DNA of 38,053 bases from Bryobacterales bacterium (GTDB lineage: Bacteria; Acidobacteriota; Terriglobia; Bryobacterales; Bryobacteraceae): positions 1 to 38,053 of the forward strand of contig JADZBH010000021.1 in the NCBI GenBank assembly GCA_020852175.1, read 5' to 3'. A program made the translations under genes and the position numbers. Within the stretch, counting starts at the first letter, position 1, and each line of letters starts with the position of its first letter. The notes below the pieces were generated by a model that was not told the origin of the DNA, searched no databases, and worked only from the letters and a program-made list of their open reading frames with translations. Shown piece by piece: positions 1-10,394 of the stretch.

Positions 1-84
1 ACGGTCTTGACAACCGGGACCACCTCAGGCTACCTGCGAGACGGCAGGAAGCGGATCGAAGCTGCCATGGCCCGGAGCGCTTAG
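1..84 (+). CDS. C-terminal fragment of an unidentified protein (5' end outside window)
   Basis: Frame 1 is open from the first base to a TAG at 82-84 and gives 27 residues ending in GRKRIEAAMARSA. The basic, helical tail would suit many proteins, including DNA-binding ones, but I recognise no motif. No start codon with a ribosome site lies inside, so if real it is the end of a gene that begins before the window. The open frame is short enough to be chance. The 78 bases that follow, up to the next gene, hold a plausible promoter. Confidence 0.3.
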   Translation, partial: TVLTTGTTSGYLRDGRKRIEAAMARSA

Positions 85-127
85 GAGATCTCCCCCAACC
101 GCCTTCAGGTTTCCTCCCTCCGCGCAC

Positions 128-156
128 TTGTGTCCCGCTTCCTCCTGTGATGTAAT
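128..156 (+). promoter_or_regulatory. Putative leaderless promoter of the GNAT gene
   Basis: TTGTGT (128-133) is followed after 17 nt by TGTAAT (151-156), which is preceded by an extended -10 TG (148-149). Only 6 nt separate the hexamer from ATG 163, so transcription should start at or next to the start codon. The -35 match is weak (3 of 6) and the -10 match is 5 of 6. Confidence 0.45.
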
Positions 157-162
157 CCGGCG

Positions 163-969
163 ATGCATATGGCCGGGGCCGCCCTCGATCCCTGGGGCAG
201 TTCGGAAAACCTTCGCGCCATGATGCTGAACTACTCGCTGGCCGCCGATAGCGGCGAGTTGGTCGAACGGCCTGGCGTCTCACTGGTTAACTCGGGCATC
301 GCTTTCTCCGCGTTCAATGCCGCGCTGCTGACGGGAGCCAGTCTGGAACATCCGCGTGAACTGCGCGCTTGTCTGCAACACGCGCAGCGTTACTTTCATG
401 CCAAACGATTGCCGTGGAGCTTCTGGATGGCGGAGGAGCGCGTGTCGCCGCAGGTCCGTCAATCCGCTTCCATAGCCGTGAACGCGGCCGGGCTTCGCTG
501 GATCGCACAGCATGAAGGCATGATGGCGGACCGGTTGTCCGCGCCCGTGCGCGCTCTGCCCGCCATCGAGGTCCGCCGCGTATTCGATCGTGCCACGCGG
601 GGCCACTTCGCCCGCCTGTCCAGCACCGTTTTCAACCTGCCACAGCCAGTGAGCTCGTCCGTCTACGGGCAGCCCGATTTCTGGAGCGGCACGCTGGCCG
701 GGTGGGTCGGCTATTGGGAGGGCCATCCGGTGTGCTGCGCGGCCACGCAAAGCGCCGCCGGCGTCATCGGCCTCTACAGCGTGGCGACGCATCCCGGCTT
801 CCGCGGGCGCGGCTTCGCCGAGTCCATTACGCGCCATGCGTTGGAGAAGGCGCGCCAGGCGAGCGGCCTGCACGTGTCCATCCTCCACGCCACGCGCGAA
901 GGCCAACCGCTGTACCGGCAGTTGGGCTTCCGCTACGCGACGCGTCTGGACGTCTACGTCACCGCGTAA
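163..969 (+). CDS. GNAT-family N-acetyltransferase
   Basis: A 268-aa protein whose C-terminal third has the GNAT acetyl-CoA-binding core: GLYSVATHPGFRGRGFAESI (strand 4 and the R-G-x-G-[FY] pyrophosphate loop) and LYRQLGFR near the end (motif B). GNAT enzymes move an acetyl group from acetyl-CoA to an amine. The N-terminal half (about residues 1-150) is not diagnostic, so the substrate cannot be named. It resembles proteins with a variable N-terminal half followed by one GNAT domain. No Shine-Dalgarno sequence is seen; a -10-like TGTAAT ends 6 nt before the ATG. The next gene begins 9 nt after the stop, so the two are probably cotranscribed. Confidence 0.85.
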   Translation: MHMAGAALDPWGSSENLRAMMLNYSLAADSGELVERPGVSLVNSGIAFSAFNAALLTGASLEHPRELRACLQHAQRYFHAKRLPWSFWMAEERVSPQVRQSASIAVNAAGLRWIAQHEGMMADRLSAPVRALPAIEVRRVFDRATRGHFARLSSTVFNLPQPVSSSVYGQPDFWSGTLAGWVGYWEGHPVCCAATQSAAGVIGLYSVATHPGFRGRGFAESITRHALEKARQASGLHVSILHATREGQPLYRQLGFRYATRLDVYVTA

Positions 970-978
970 ACTGGGAGC

Positions 979-1472
979 TTGCCGCTTCCCGTGTGCGCCG
1001 TACTCGACAACATCCGCAGCCTCTACAACGTGGGGAGCTTCTTCCGCAGCGCCGACGCGGCGGGCATTGAGCGCCTGTATCTGTGCGGCATCACCGGAGC
1101 GCCCGCGCACGAAGCCACACTCCGGACCGCGCTTCGCAAGACGGCGCTGGGAGCCGAGGAGCGGGTACCGTTCGAGCACCACTGGAACGCGGCGGCCGCG
1201 GTGGCGCGCCTGCGGCTGTCGGGCTACCATGTGTCGGCCATCGAGACGGGCGGTGAGTCCGCGGATCTCTTCGATTGGAAACCGGAGTTCCCTCTCGCCG
1301 TGATCTTCGGCAACGAAGTGGGCGGCGTGTCGCAACCGCTGCTCGATCTGTGCGACACTCGCGTGCGCATCCCCATGGCGGGCCTCAAACGTTCGCTGAA
1401 CGTGTCCACGGCCGCCGGGGTTGTGTTCTATGAATTGCTGCGCAAGTCGCGGCAAGGCGTACAATCACCCGT

Positions 1473-1476
<4 letters not shown>
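979..1476 (+). CDS. SpoU/TrmH-family RNA 2'-O-methyltransferase
   Basis: A 165-aa SPOUT methyltransferase that would put a methyl group from S-adenosylmethionine on a ribose 2'-OH of tRNA or rRNA. Motif 1 is VLDNIRSLYNVGSFFRSADA with the catalytic Arg, motif 2 is IFGNEVGGVS, and motif 3 is IPMAGLKRSLNVSTAAGVVF, which forms the knot that binds SAM. The length fits a stand-alone catalytic domain without the RNA-binding extension of TrmH or RlmB, so the RNA target is unknown. The start is uncertain: TTG 979 lies too close to the GGGAG at 973-977, and GTG 991 is 13 nt from it. The stop overlaps the next start by 4 nt (ATGA). Confidence 0.9.
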
Positions 1477-3260
<1,784 letters not shown>

Positions 3261-3272
3261 GCGCGCCGCCGC

Positions 3273-5765
3273 TTACCCGCGCCACTTCCGCGCAATCTCC
3301 CACAAGCCTCTCCACTTGCGGTCGATCAATTCGGCGATGTTCAGCAGCACGGCCAGCAGCAGCAGCGCCGGCCACAGACGCAGTGTCGAAGCGACGCTGC
3401 GTCCGGCCGCGTCGAACGCCTGCTGCGCCGCTGGTTGGAACCGCCCGCCGGTGAACGCGGCGATGCGCCGCATGAGCGCTTCGTTCGAGCCATATTCGTT
3501 CAGTTCGCGCTCCTCCAGGTACAGTCCCACCTCGGGAAAGGCGCGCGATTCGGCGAGCGGACGCGCGCGGAACAGGCCTGTGCGCGCCCCCACGGCCACT
3601 GCGCCGAGATAGGTGGCCGCGGCCACCTTACGCAGCGGCATAGGACGCTGGAAACCCTCCGGTCCGAACAGGAACACCTCGGGCGGCCGCGCCGGTTCCG
3701 GAATGCCGCGCCCCAGGCGGTAGTGGGCGGCAATCTCGCTGGCGGCGCTATCGTGTTCCAGCCACGCTTCCACGGGTTGCGCGTGCGGCAGCAGATCCCG
3801 CACCACGTTGGCCCAGAAGCGGTCAAACCCTTCCCAGGCCACCCAGTCGGCCGCCCAGCGGGCCTTGGCGTCGGAGGCGAATACGGCCGAGCGTCCCAGT
3901 CCATACTGCCAGCGCACATAGAGAGGATCTTTTTCGTCGATCTTCAGAATCGTCTCCGCCGTCGGCTTCGCCGTGAAGCGTACATAGCCCTTCAGCGGTG
4001 GGGCTTTCGCGATGGGCACCCCTTCCAACACCTCGGCTTCGGCAACCACGATGGGCGCCGTGGGCTTTTCGACCGCCGTGGAGCCCGTGTGCTCCATCAC
4101 GTCGCGCAGCAGAATCTGTTCCAGGCCCGACGGGTCGGTGAGAAAATAGGAACGGCCCTTGGCGAACACGGCCACCTTTTCGAGATAGGCGCGGTTCACG
4201 TCCTGTCCCAGGCCCACCGTGGAGATGGTGGTTTTGTTGAGGGCCGCCTCCTTGGCCAGCGCGATGCTGTCGCCCTCTTCCGAAATGCCGTCGGTGAGCA
4301 GCACGATGTGCTTGAACGTGGCCTGAACCGGCGCGATGCGCCGGTAGGCCTCGGCGAGCGCCGGAGCGATTTGCGTGCCGCCGTCCGGCGTGATGCCCGC
4401 GATCAGCCGCTTGATCAGCCCCTTGTCCTCGGCCTTGCGAATCGGCACCGCCCACTGGAACGAATTGTCGAAGATCAGCACGCCCACCAGGTCCACCGGA
4501 CGCAGGTTCTCCACCACGCCGATGGCCGCGATGCGCGCCAGTTCCATCTTCTTGCCCTCCATCGAGGATGACTTGTCGATGATCAGCACCAGGCATGTGC
4601 CCTCGGGCGATCGCGGCGGGGCCAGTTTGGCGGGCAGCACGCGGTCCAGCGCGTCTTCGATCCCCTTCTTGTCGAGATAGGAATTGCGGTCGCCTCCAAT
4701 GACCAGCAAACCGCCGCCGCGTTGCACATAGTTCTCCAGGGCGGCCTTGCGTTGGGGGCTGAGCGACTCCATGTCCCAGTTGTTGAACACCAGAACCTGG
4801 TAGTCCTCCAGCGCGCCCTCGGGCCACGCGCCCGTCTCGGTCACGTCGAACTGCGATTGCCGCATCGCGTCGCGCCAGTGGACATCGCGTGTCGTGTCCT
4901 GGCCCAGCACCAGCAGTTTCGGACGCCGCAGCGTGACGGCTTCGGTGAAACGGAGCTCGCCCATGCCCTCGGCCGTCAAAGATCCGCTCAGTTCCACCAC
5001 GCCCGCGGCGGACAGGCTGGCCTGCAACGCAACGTTGTTCGCGCCCGGCGTGAACGCGGTTGCGGTCGTGCCGAGCGTGTGGCCTTCGGCGGCCAGGGTA
5101 AGCCTGGCTTCGGTGGCGCGCGGCGAGTGTACCCGCAGTTCGATGGGAAAACGTTCGCCCGTGAAGACGATGGGCGGCATGCGCACGCCGTCCAGCCTCA
5201 GCGCGGGCCTTTCCCGCCCCGGCAACGGGTAGGTGTCCACGGGAACGCCCAGCGATCGCGCCTGCCACAGGGCCCGCGTGACGCTGCCTTCGTTCTCGTT
5301 CCCGTCGCTGATCAGGGCGATGCGCGGCACCAGGCCTTCGGGCGAGGCAGCCACGGCATCCCGTAGCGCGGCTTCCAGGTTGGTGGCCCGTCCGGCCGCG
5401 CCCGCCGTGGCGCGCAACCGCAAGCCGCCCGTCTGCTCGGCCGCGGTGAGCGGACGGACGCCCCGCGCGAACGGCAGCACGGTCATCTCGTTGCGGCCCC
5501 GCGCCCGCTGCAAGGCGGCGGCCAGGCTGGTGGCGCGTTCCAGATCCTTTTCAGGAACGCTGGCCGAAGTATCGGCCAAAACGGTGAGCGCTACTTTTGT
5601 TTCATTCACGCTCATTACAGGCGATGCCAGGGCCAGCGCGATCAGGGCGAAGCACACGGCCTTCAGCACCAGCGCGCGCTTGCGCGTCACCGAGGACCAT
5701 TGCCGCCACATCCACAGGAAGGGCAGCGGCGCCAGCAGCAGACACCAGGCGCGTTCGAAGATCAC
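3273..5765 (-). CDS. Large membrane VWA protein with glutamine-amidotransferase-like domain
   Basis: 830 aa read from GTG 5765, which overlaps the upstream stop by 4 nt (GTGA); a longer open frame exists but would run deep into that gene. Two membrane segments lie at about 8-20 and 32-50. A first VWA domain at about 58-180 has the metal site DTSAS (65-69). A GATase1-like Rossmann domain spans about 282-375 (KLLVLGQD, LLVIGGD) without an obvious catalytic Cys triad. A second VWA domain from about 390 has DKSSS (397-401), GGTQI and LTDG (490-493). A C-terminal membrane helix (LRLWPALLLLAVLL) is followed by a basic tail. Last gene of the MoxR operon. It probably acts as a periplasmic or envelope scaffold handled by the MoxR ATPase; the substrate is unknown. 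Confidence 0.85.
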   Translation of the reverse strand: MIFERAWCLLLAPLPFLWMWRQWSSVTRKRALVLKAVCFALIALALASPVMSVNETKVALTVLADTSASVPEKDLERATSLAAALQRARGRNEMTVLPFARGVRPLTAAEQTGGLRLRATAGAAGRATNLEAALRDAVAASPEGLVPRIALISDGNENEGSVTRALWQARSLGVPVDTYPLPGRERPALRLDGVRMPPIVFTGERFPIELRVHSPRATEARLTLAAEGHTLGTTATAFTPGANNVALQASLSAAGVVELSGSLTAEGMGELRFTEAVTLRRPKLLVLGQDTTRDVHWRDAMRQSQFDVTETGAWPEGALEDYQVLVFNNWDMESLSPQRKAALENYVQRGGGLLVIGGDRNSYLDKKGIEDALDRVLPAKLAPPRSPEGTCLVLIIDKSSSMEGKKMELARIAAIGVVENLRPVDLVGVLIFDNSFQWAVPIRKAEDKGLIKRLIAGITPDGGTQIAPALAEAYRRIAPVQATFKHIVLLTDGISEEGDSIALAKEAALNKTTISTVGLGQDVNRAYLEKVAVFAKGRSYFLTDPSGLEQILLRDVMEHTGSTAVEKPTAPIVVAEAEVLEGVPIAKAPPLKGYVRFTAKPTAETILKIDEKDPLYVRWQYGLGRSAVFASDAKARWAADWVAWEGFDRFWANVVRDLLPHAQPVEAWLEHDSAASEIAAHYRLGRGIPEPARPPEVFLFGPEGFQRPMPLRKVAAATYLGAVAVGARTGLFRARPLAESRAFPEVGLYLEERELNEYGSNEALMRRIAAFTGGRFQPAAQQAFDAAGRSVASTLRLWPALLLLAVLLNIAELIDRKWRGLWEIARKWRG

Positions 5766-7684
5766 GACGCCCTCCCCGCCAGGCCGCGCAGCAGCGGCCA
5801 CTGCTTCGGAGAGCCGAAACGTCCCGATCCCGACGGCGCGAACAGGATCCAATCCAGGAACAACCCCAAGGCTCCCAGCGCCGCCAGCCACGGCCACAGA
5901 TCCCGCGCTTGCGCGATGCCCGCCGCCTGCGACGGCACGCCGCGCCGCACCCGCTCCGGCGGCGTCCACACCGATTCGGGCACCTCCGGCAGCGCCAGCG
6001 AGTAGGTCTGCTCGCGCCCATCCTGAATCACGCGCACCGCGCCCGTCCGGGCGCTATAGGTGCGCAGTTGATCGCCGCGCAACGTGTAGGGGAGCGCCGC
6101 GCCGCTTTCGTCCACCACGCGCACGTCGCCGACGTCCTCGCGCACGGCAGCCGTCACGGAGCCCACCGTGCCGGCATACACCTCCGTCCGCTGGAACGCT
6201 TGCGGGGCCAGCCAGCGCAGCACGTTGGCGAACAGCAACGGGGTGGCCAGTTCATATTTCAACTGGCTGCGCAAAGGATGAAATCCCGCCACCACCAGTC
6301 TGGGCTGGCCGGGCCGTTCATGCGCCACCAGCACCGGACCCGAAGGCGCGAACGCGATTCCCGTATCGCCTTCGCCCGGCGCGAACACCTGCGCTTTGGA
6401 CAGGCGGAAGTCCTGCGCCCGAAGGCCCGAAGCCAGGGGATGGCCCTGCTCCCACCGTTCGATGCGCTCAGTGACGCCGCTTTGGGCCACCGGCACGGGC
6501 GAGCGTCCGGACGGCGGTTCCAACAGTAAAGAAGGCCCGCGGACACCGCCGGGCGGCGCCATGCGGTCATAGATCGCGACGCCCTCCGGCGGCGCCGTCT
6601 CGCACTGCGCGCGCGAACGCGTGGCGACGGCCAGCACAGGCAGACTGCTGAGCAACGGCCGCAGCAGTTGCGGCTCGTCGCTACACACCGTGAGGGCCAG
6701 TTCCGGTTGTCCGGGCAGTTCCAGCACGGCCCGGTCGTCGCCGCTGAAACGGTCGCCCGGGGCGCGCAACCGGGCCTCCAGCAGGCCCGCCGCGCGCGTG
6801 CGGTATTCCATTGCCGTCTCCACTTCCTGCCCCGGCGCCAGTTGCAACGTTCGACCTCCAGCGGGCGCTCCGCCAAAAAACAACGTCAACTCGGCCGCAT
6901 GGGGGCGTGCGCCGTAATTCCGCACGGAGACGAGCACGCGCCACAGGCCCGGTTCTTCGGGCGAAGGACGCAAGCCGAGCTTGCGAATCCCCACGTTCTC
7001 GGGATTGCCCGCGGGCGTCAGCAGCCGCAAATTCGCCGGCCAGCGCGAGGGCAAGGAAGACTCGCCCGTCAAGGCCCGGTTGCCGCCCGCCAGCACGATT
7101 TCGCCCGCCGAGCGCGCATGACGCCGCAAAGCGCCCCGGGCGAATTCCAGGGCCTGCGCCAGGTTCAGGGCCGACTCGCCCGGCGTGGCGCGCCGCAGGG
7201 CCTCGACGGTCCGGCGCCGGTCGCTTTCAAACGCGGTCACCGGCGTGGCCAACCCGCCGGCGTACACCACCATCACGCGGTCCGCCGCGGGCAGCGCGCG
7301 CACATAGGCGAGAGCCAGGCTCTTGCCGCGGTCCAGCAGCGTTTCCGTGCCGCCCTGTCCCGCGGTCCGCGCCGAACCCCAGGCCGAGGTGTCCAGCAAT
7401 AAAACATGATCCCTCGCTCCTGTTTCACGGCTTCCCCAGCGCAACTGGCTCGCCGCCAGCAGCAGCGCGGCGATGCTCAGCAGTTGCAGCAACAGCGACG
7501 GCCATTGCCGGATGCGCCGGCGCTGCTGGGATTCCACGGGCCGCGAGGACTGGGTCCAGAACCGGAGCGCCGCCACGCGCACATGCCGCCGCGAACGGTC
7601 CAACAGGTATAGCGCCACCACCACGGCCGATGCCGCGGAAAACAGAGTAAGAAACTCCGCCAGGCTGAGGTTGAGCAGGTGCAT
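5762..7684 (-). CDS. BatA-like membrane protein with degenerate VWA domain
   Basis: A 640-aa protein. Residues 1-80 match the BatA/aerotolerance N-terminal domain: a first helix LTLFSAASAVVVALYLLD, the RRR-W-PSLLLQLL pattern, and a second helix LSIAALLLAAS. A VWA fold follows, starting at VLLLDTSAWGS. Here the metal motif DxSxS reads DTSAW, so the third ligand is missing and metal binding is doubtful. The middle is beta-rich and extracytoplasmic. A final helix (WLAALGALGLFLDWILFAP) lies near 605-625. AGGAG sits just before ATG 7684, 6 nt after the DUF58 stop. Bat-type operons pair MoxR, DUF58 and VWA membrane proteins; proposed roles are envelope stress and protein maturation. Confidence 0.85.
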   Translation of the reverse strand: MHLLNLSLAEFLTLFSAASAVVVALYLLDRSRRHVRVAALRFWTQSSRPVESQQRRRIRQWPSLLLQLLSIAALLLAASQLRWGSRETGARDHVLLLDTSAWGSARTAGQGGTETLLDRGKSLALAYVRALPAADRVMVVYAGGLATPVTAFESDRRRTVEALRRATPGESALNLAQALEFARGALRRHARSAGEIVLAGGNRALTGESSLPSRWPANLRLLTPAGNPENVGIRKLGLRPSPEEPGLWRVLVSVRNYGARPHAAELTLFFGGAPAGGRTLQLAPGQEVETAMEYRTRAAGLLEARLRAPGDRFSGDDRAVLELPGQPELALTVCSDEPQLLRPLLSSLPVLAVATRSRAQCETAPPEGVAIYDRMAPPGGVRGPSLLLEPPSGRSPVPVAQSGVTERIERWEQGHPLASGLRAQDFRLSKAQVFAPGEGDTGIAFAPSGPVLVAHERPGQPRLVVAGFHPLRSQLKYELATPLLFANVLRWLAPQAFQRTEVYAGTVGSVTAAVREDVGDVRVVDESGAALPYTLRGDQLRTYSARTGAVRVIQDGREQTYSLALPEVPESVWTPPERVRRGVPSQAAGIAQARDLWPWLAALGALGLFLDWILFAPSGSGRFGSPKQWPLLRGLAGRAS

Positions 7685-7690
7685 GGGCTC

Positions 7691-8575
7691 CTAACGCACT
7701 CCCTGAACCCGCACCAGCGGGCCGAACACGGCCTCTTCCACCGGCAGCGAGGCCGGTACGGCGGCATATCGTCCGCCGTGCCGCAATGCCGCGCGGCGCA
7801 ACTGCTCGCTCCATTCGTCAAAGGCCGCCGTGTAACGTTCGCGCGCCTCGCCGTCAAAATCCAGATCCAGACGCTCGCCCGTCTCGGCTTCCTCCAACTC
7901 CAGTTCGCCCGTCCACGGCGGCGTCCGATCCTCCTCGGCATACACCTGGATCAACAACAACTCATGACCGAACTCGGCCAGGTAGTCGAACGGTTTCGTC
8001 GAGGCGGCTCCGGCCAGGAAATCGGAGATCACGATCAACAAGCCCCGCTGCGCGTAGCGCTCGACGAACTGCTTGGAGACGGCCAGGAAATCCGTCGCGC
8101 CGGCCGCCTGCGCCGCGCCCAGGTAGTCCGAGACCGGCCCGAAACGGTGCCGCCCGCCCGAACACATCCGCGCATCGCCCAGCGTGTCGGTGAAGGTATG
8201 CACCACCATCGTGTCCAGACGCACCAGTCCCACATACACCAGCGCCGCCGCCAGCCGCCGCGCCGCGAGAAACTTCTCCGGGCCGGAGGCCGCCATCGAC
8301 GCGCTCGCATCCACCAGCAGACGCACCGGCACGCGCGGCTCAATCTGGAACATCTTGAGGAACATCTTTTCCAGGCGCATGTAGGCGCGCCAGTTCACCG
8401 CACGCAGGTCGTCGCCCTGGTGGAAATGCCGGTGGTCGAGAAACTCCTGCCCCGGTCCGGCGAATCGCGAGGCGTTATGGCCGCCCACGATGCCGCTGAA
8501 CGACTGCTGCCAGTGGATCGCCAGCCGCTCCAGCCGCACCAGAAAGTGCTTGTCGATGAGTGGACCCTGGGCCAA
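7691..8575 (-). CDS. DUF58-domain protein of the MoxR operon
   Basis: About 294 aa. The DUF58 signature FHQGDDLRAVNWRAYMR is followed by a VWA-like fold beginning LLVDASASM (DxSxS intact), with later LLIVISDFL. DUF58 proteins are constant partners of MoxR ATPases. No ATG or GTG lies near the MoxR stop in this frame. TTG 8575, 11 nt after an AAGG, is the best start; a CTG overlapping the moxR stop (8602) or a GTG at 8539 are alternatives. A much longer open frame reaches 8944 but overlaps moxR and has shadow composition. The protein has no clear membrane helix, so it probably sits on the cytoplasmic side and links the ATPase to the two VWA membrane proteins. Confidence 0.85.
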   Translation of the reverse strand: MAQGPLIDKHFLVRLERLAIHWQQSFSGIVGGHNASRFAGPGQEFLDHRHFHQGDDLRAVNWRAYMRLEKMFLKMFQIEPRVPVRLLVDASASMAASGPEKFLAARRLAAALVYVGLVRLDTMVVHTFTDTLGDARMCSGGRHRFGPVSDYLGAAQAAGATDFLAVSKQFVERYAQRGLLIVISDFLAGAASTKPFDYLAEFGHELLLIQVYAEEDRTPPWTGELELEEAETGERLDLDFDGEARERYTAAFDEWSEQLRRAALRHGGRYAAVPASLPVEEAVFGPLVRVQGVR

Positions 8576-8598
8576 GTTCGCTGCCGCCTTCGCGCCGC

Positions 8599-9600
8599 TC
8601 AGTTGCCCGCGGCCTTCGATGTGGCGGCCACGGACTGGATGACGCCCTGCAACAGCGCCTCCATCCCCACGCCATCGGCATGAGCGTCGAAATTCAGAAT
8701 GACACGATGGCGCAAGACGGCCGGCGCCACCTGCCGGACGTCGTCCAGGCTCAGATGGAACCGCCCCCGCATCAGCGCCCGCACGCGCCCGCACTCCACC
8801 AGCGCCTGCGCGCCGCGAGGCGAACTGCCATAACGGATATATTTCTTCGTGGAATCCGGCGCGTTGTCCGAGTTGGGCTGCGTTGCCATCACCAGGTCGA
8901 TCGCGTAGTCCTGCACATGCTGCGCCACCATCACCTGATGGCACACCCGGCGCAGTTCCAGAATCTCGTCGCGCGCCAGCATCTGCGTGACGCTGGCTTC
9001 TTCTTTCACGATGGTGCGCTCGACAATCCGGTTCAACTCGTCGCGCGTGGGGTACTCCACCAGGATCTTCATCAGAAAACGGTCCAGTTGGGCTTCCGGC
9101 AGCGGATAGGTGCCTTCCATCTCGATGGGGTTTTGCGTGGCCATCACCAGGAAGGGCGCCTCCAACTGGTGCGTCGTGTGGCCGCTGGTGACCGTGCGCT
9201 CCTGCATGGCCTCCAACAGCGCCGACTGCGTTTTTGGAGTGGCGCGGTTGATCTCATCGGCCAGCACCAGGTTGGAGAAGATCGGGCCCGGCTGGAAGCG
9301 CAGCGACTTCATGCCGCGCTCATCGGCTTCCATCATCATGCTGCCTACGATATCGCCCGGCATCAGGTCCGGCGTGAACTGAATGCGGGAATACTTCAGG
9401 TTCAACACCCGCCCCAAGGTTCTCAACAACGTGGTTTTGCCGAGGCCGGGAACGCCTTCCAGCAGGACATGGCCTCCAGCGAGCATGCAGATGAGAACGC
9501 CCTCCACGACTTCGACCTGCCCGACGATGATCCGGCCGATTTCCAGGCGGACTTGTTCGAGTTGATTGGTGGCGGTTTGCAGGGCGGCGTCGGTTGGCAC
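8599..9600 (-). CDS. moxR: MoxR-family AAA+ ATPase
   Basis: A 333-aa AAA+ ATPase with Walker A GVPGLGKTT, Walker B LVLADEINRA, sensor 1 ATQNPIEMEGTYPLPEAQLD and a C-terminal lid. MoxR proteins act as chaperones that load metals or remodel VWA-domain partners, here the three genes downstream. I start at GTG 9600 (protein VPTDAALQTAT); the open frame continues 22 codons further but lacks family sequence. There is no Shine-Dalgarno site. TACAAT (9607-9612 on the minus strand) ends 6 nt before the GTG, and a TTCACG lies 19 nt upstream of it, so the operon mRNA may be leaderless. The DUF58 gene follows within 24 nt. Confidence 0.93.
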   Translation of the reverse strand: MPTDAALQTATNQLEQVRLEIGRIIVGQVEVVEGVLICMLAGGHVLLEGVPGLGKTTLLRTLGRVLNLKYSRIQFTPDLMPGDIVGSMMMEADERGMKSLRFQPGPIFSNLVLADEINRATPKTQSALLEAMQERTVTSGHTTHQLEAPFLVMATQNPIEMEGTYPLPEAQLDRFLMKILVEYPTRDELNRIVERTIVKEEASVTQMLARDEILELRRVCHQVMVAQHVQDYAIDLVMATQPNSDNAPDSTKKYIRYGSSPRGAQALVECGRVRALMRGRFHLSLDDVRQVAPAVLRHRVILNFDAHADGVGMEALLQGVIQSVAATSKAAGN

Positions 9601-9742
9601 GAGACTATTGTATGCAAGCGGGCGGGCCGGACGTGAAGCGGATCGCGCGTCTACCGCGCAGGGCACTCACTGGTGCGGACGCCGTTACACACACTGGACG
9701 CGCGCGGGCCGGGTTGGTGAGCAGAGGCCGGGGGCGGTGGAG

Positions 9743-10198
9743 TTAGCAGCGCTGGGCGGCGAGGGCTTCGCCGAAAGCGTTGGCGTGATGTTCGACGATG
9801 TGCGACATTTCCAGCAGCGCCTGGCGGGCCACCCGTTCGGAAAACTTCGAAGCCACGGCATACTGGACGTTCAGCCACCGGAAGCTCATCCCCAACATGG
9901 CGCGCTCCAGCACATAAGCGTCGGACTCTTCCTCGTTCTGCTGTGGGATTCCCGAACGCAGCAGCCCGCTGATCTTGTCATAATCCCGCCGTAAACCCGC
10001 GCGCATGTCCTCATAGGCCATCGCGCCGCCAGATTCCAAGCTGTGCTGGATTTCCAGGAACTGAAGCTGCCGGCTACGCGCCACGTCGGCCGCGTAACTT
10101 TGTATCGTCTTGGTGTTCAGAATCAAGACGCAGCTATACCGGAACCAGTAAACGAATAACGCAGCCGAGACTATTATGATAATCGTGCTTGCGAGCAT
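9743..10198 (-). CDS. Membrane-anchored protein of unknown function
   Basis: A 151-aa protein I do not recognise. Residues 3-25 form one membrane helix (STIIIIVSAALFVYWFRYSCV). The rest is soluble, alpha-helical and rich in charged residues, with possible coiled coil around residues 40-80. The ATG at 10198 has AGGA about 10 nt upstream. The arrangement (short N-terminal anchor plus helical cytoplasmic part) resembles the 15270-15836 protein, but I see no convincing residue-level match between them. It follows the CYTH gene on the same strand with 196 nt between; that gap contains the direct repeat TTCTAGG at 10316-10322 and 10328-10334. Confidence 0.7.
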   Translation of the reverse strand: MLASTIIIIVSAALFVYWFRYSCVLILNTKTIQSYAADVARSRQLQFLEIQHSLESGGAMAYEDMRAGLRRDYDKISGLLRSGIPQQNEEESDAYVLERAMLGMSFRWLNVQYAVASKFSERVARQALLEMSHIVEHHANAFGEALAAQRC

Positions 10199-10394
10199 TC
10201 CCGTTCGTTCCTAAGCTTTCCCTGGTTCAGCCAGCCGCCCTCCCAGGCAGACCGGCTGTTTACTTCCACAGGCAGAATATCATCTCCATCGAGTAGTTCC
10301 CATACTCCTTCGTGGTTCTAGGTGCGTTTCTAGGGGTGTACTACGAGCCTCTTTGTTGCACCCTTTCCCGGCAGGTGCATATACCCGGAACCCT

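Noticed and set aside
280..1464. 394-codon minus-strand open frame
   Set aside because: It lies over two well-supported plus-strand genes and has shadow composition.
5233..6474. 413-codon plus-strand open frame
   Set aside because: It is antisense to the BatA-like and VWA/GATase genes and is rich in Arg, Pro and Ala as shadows are.
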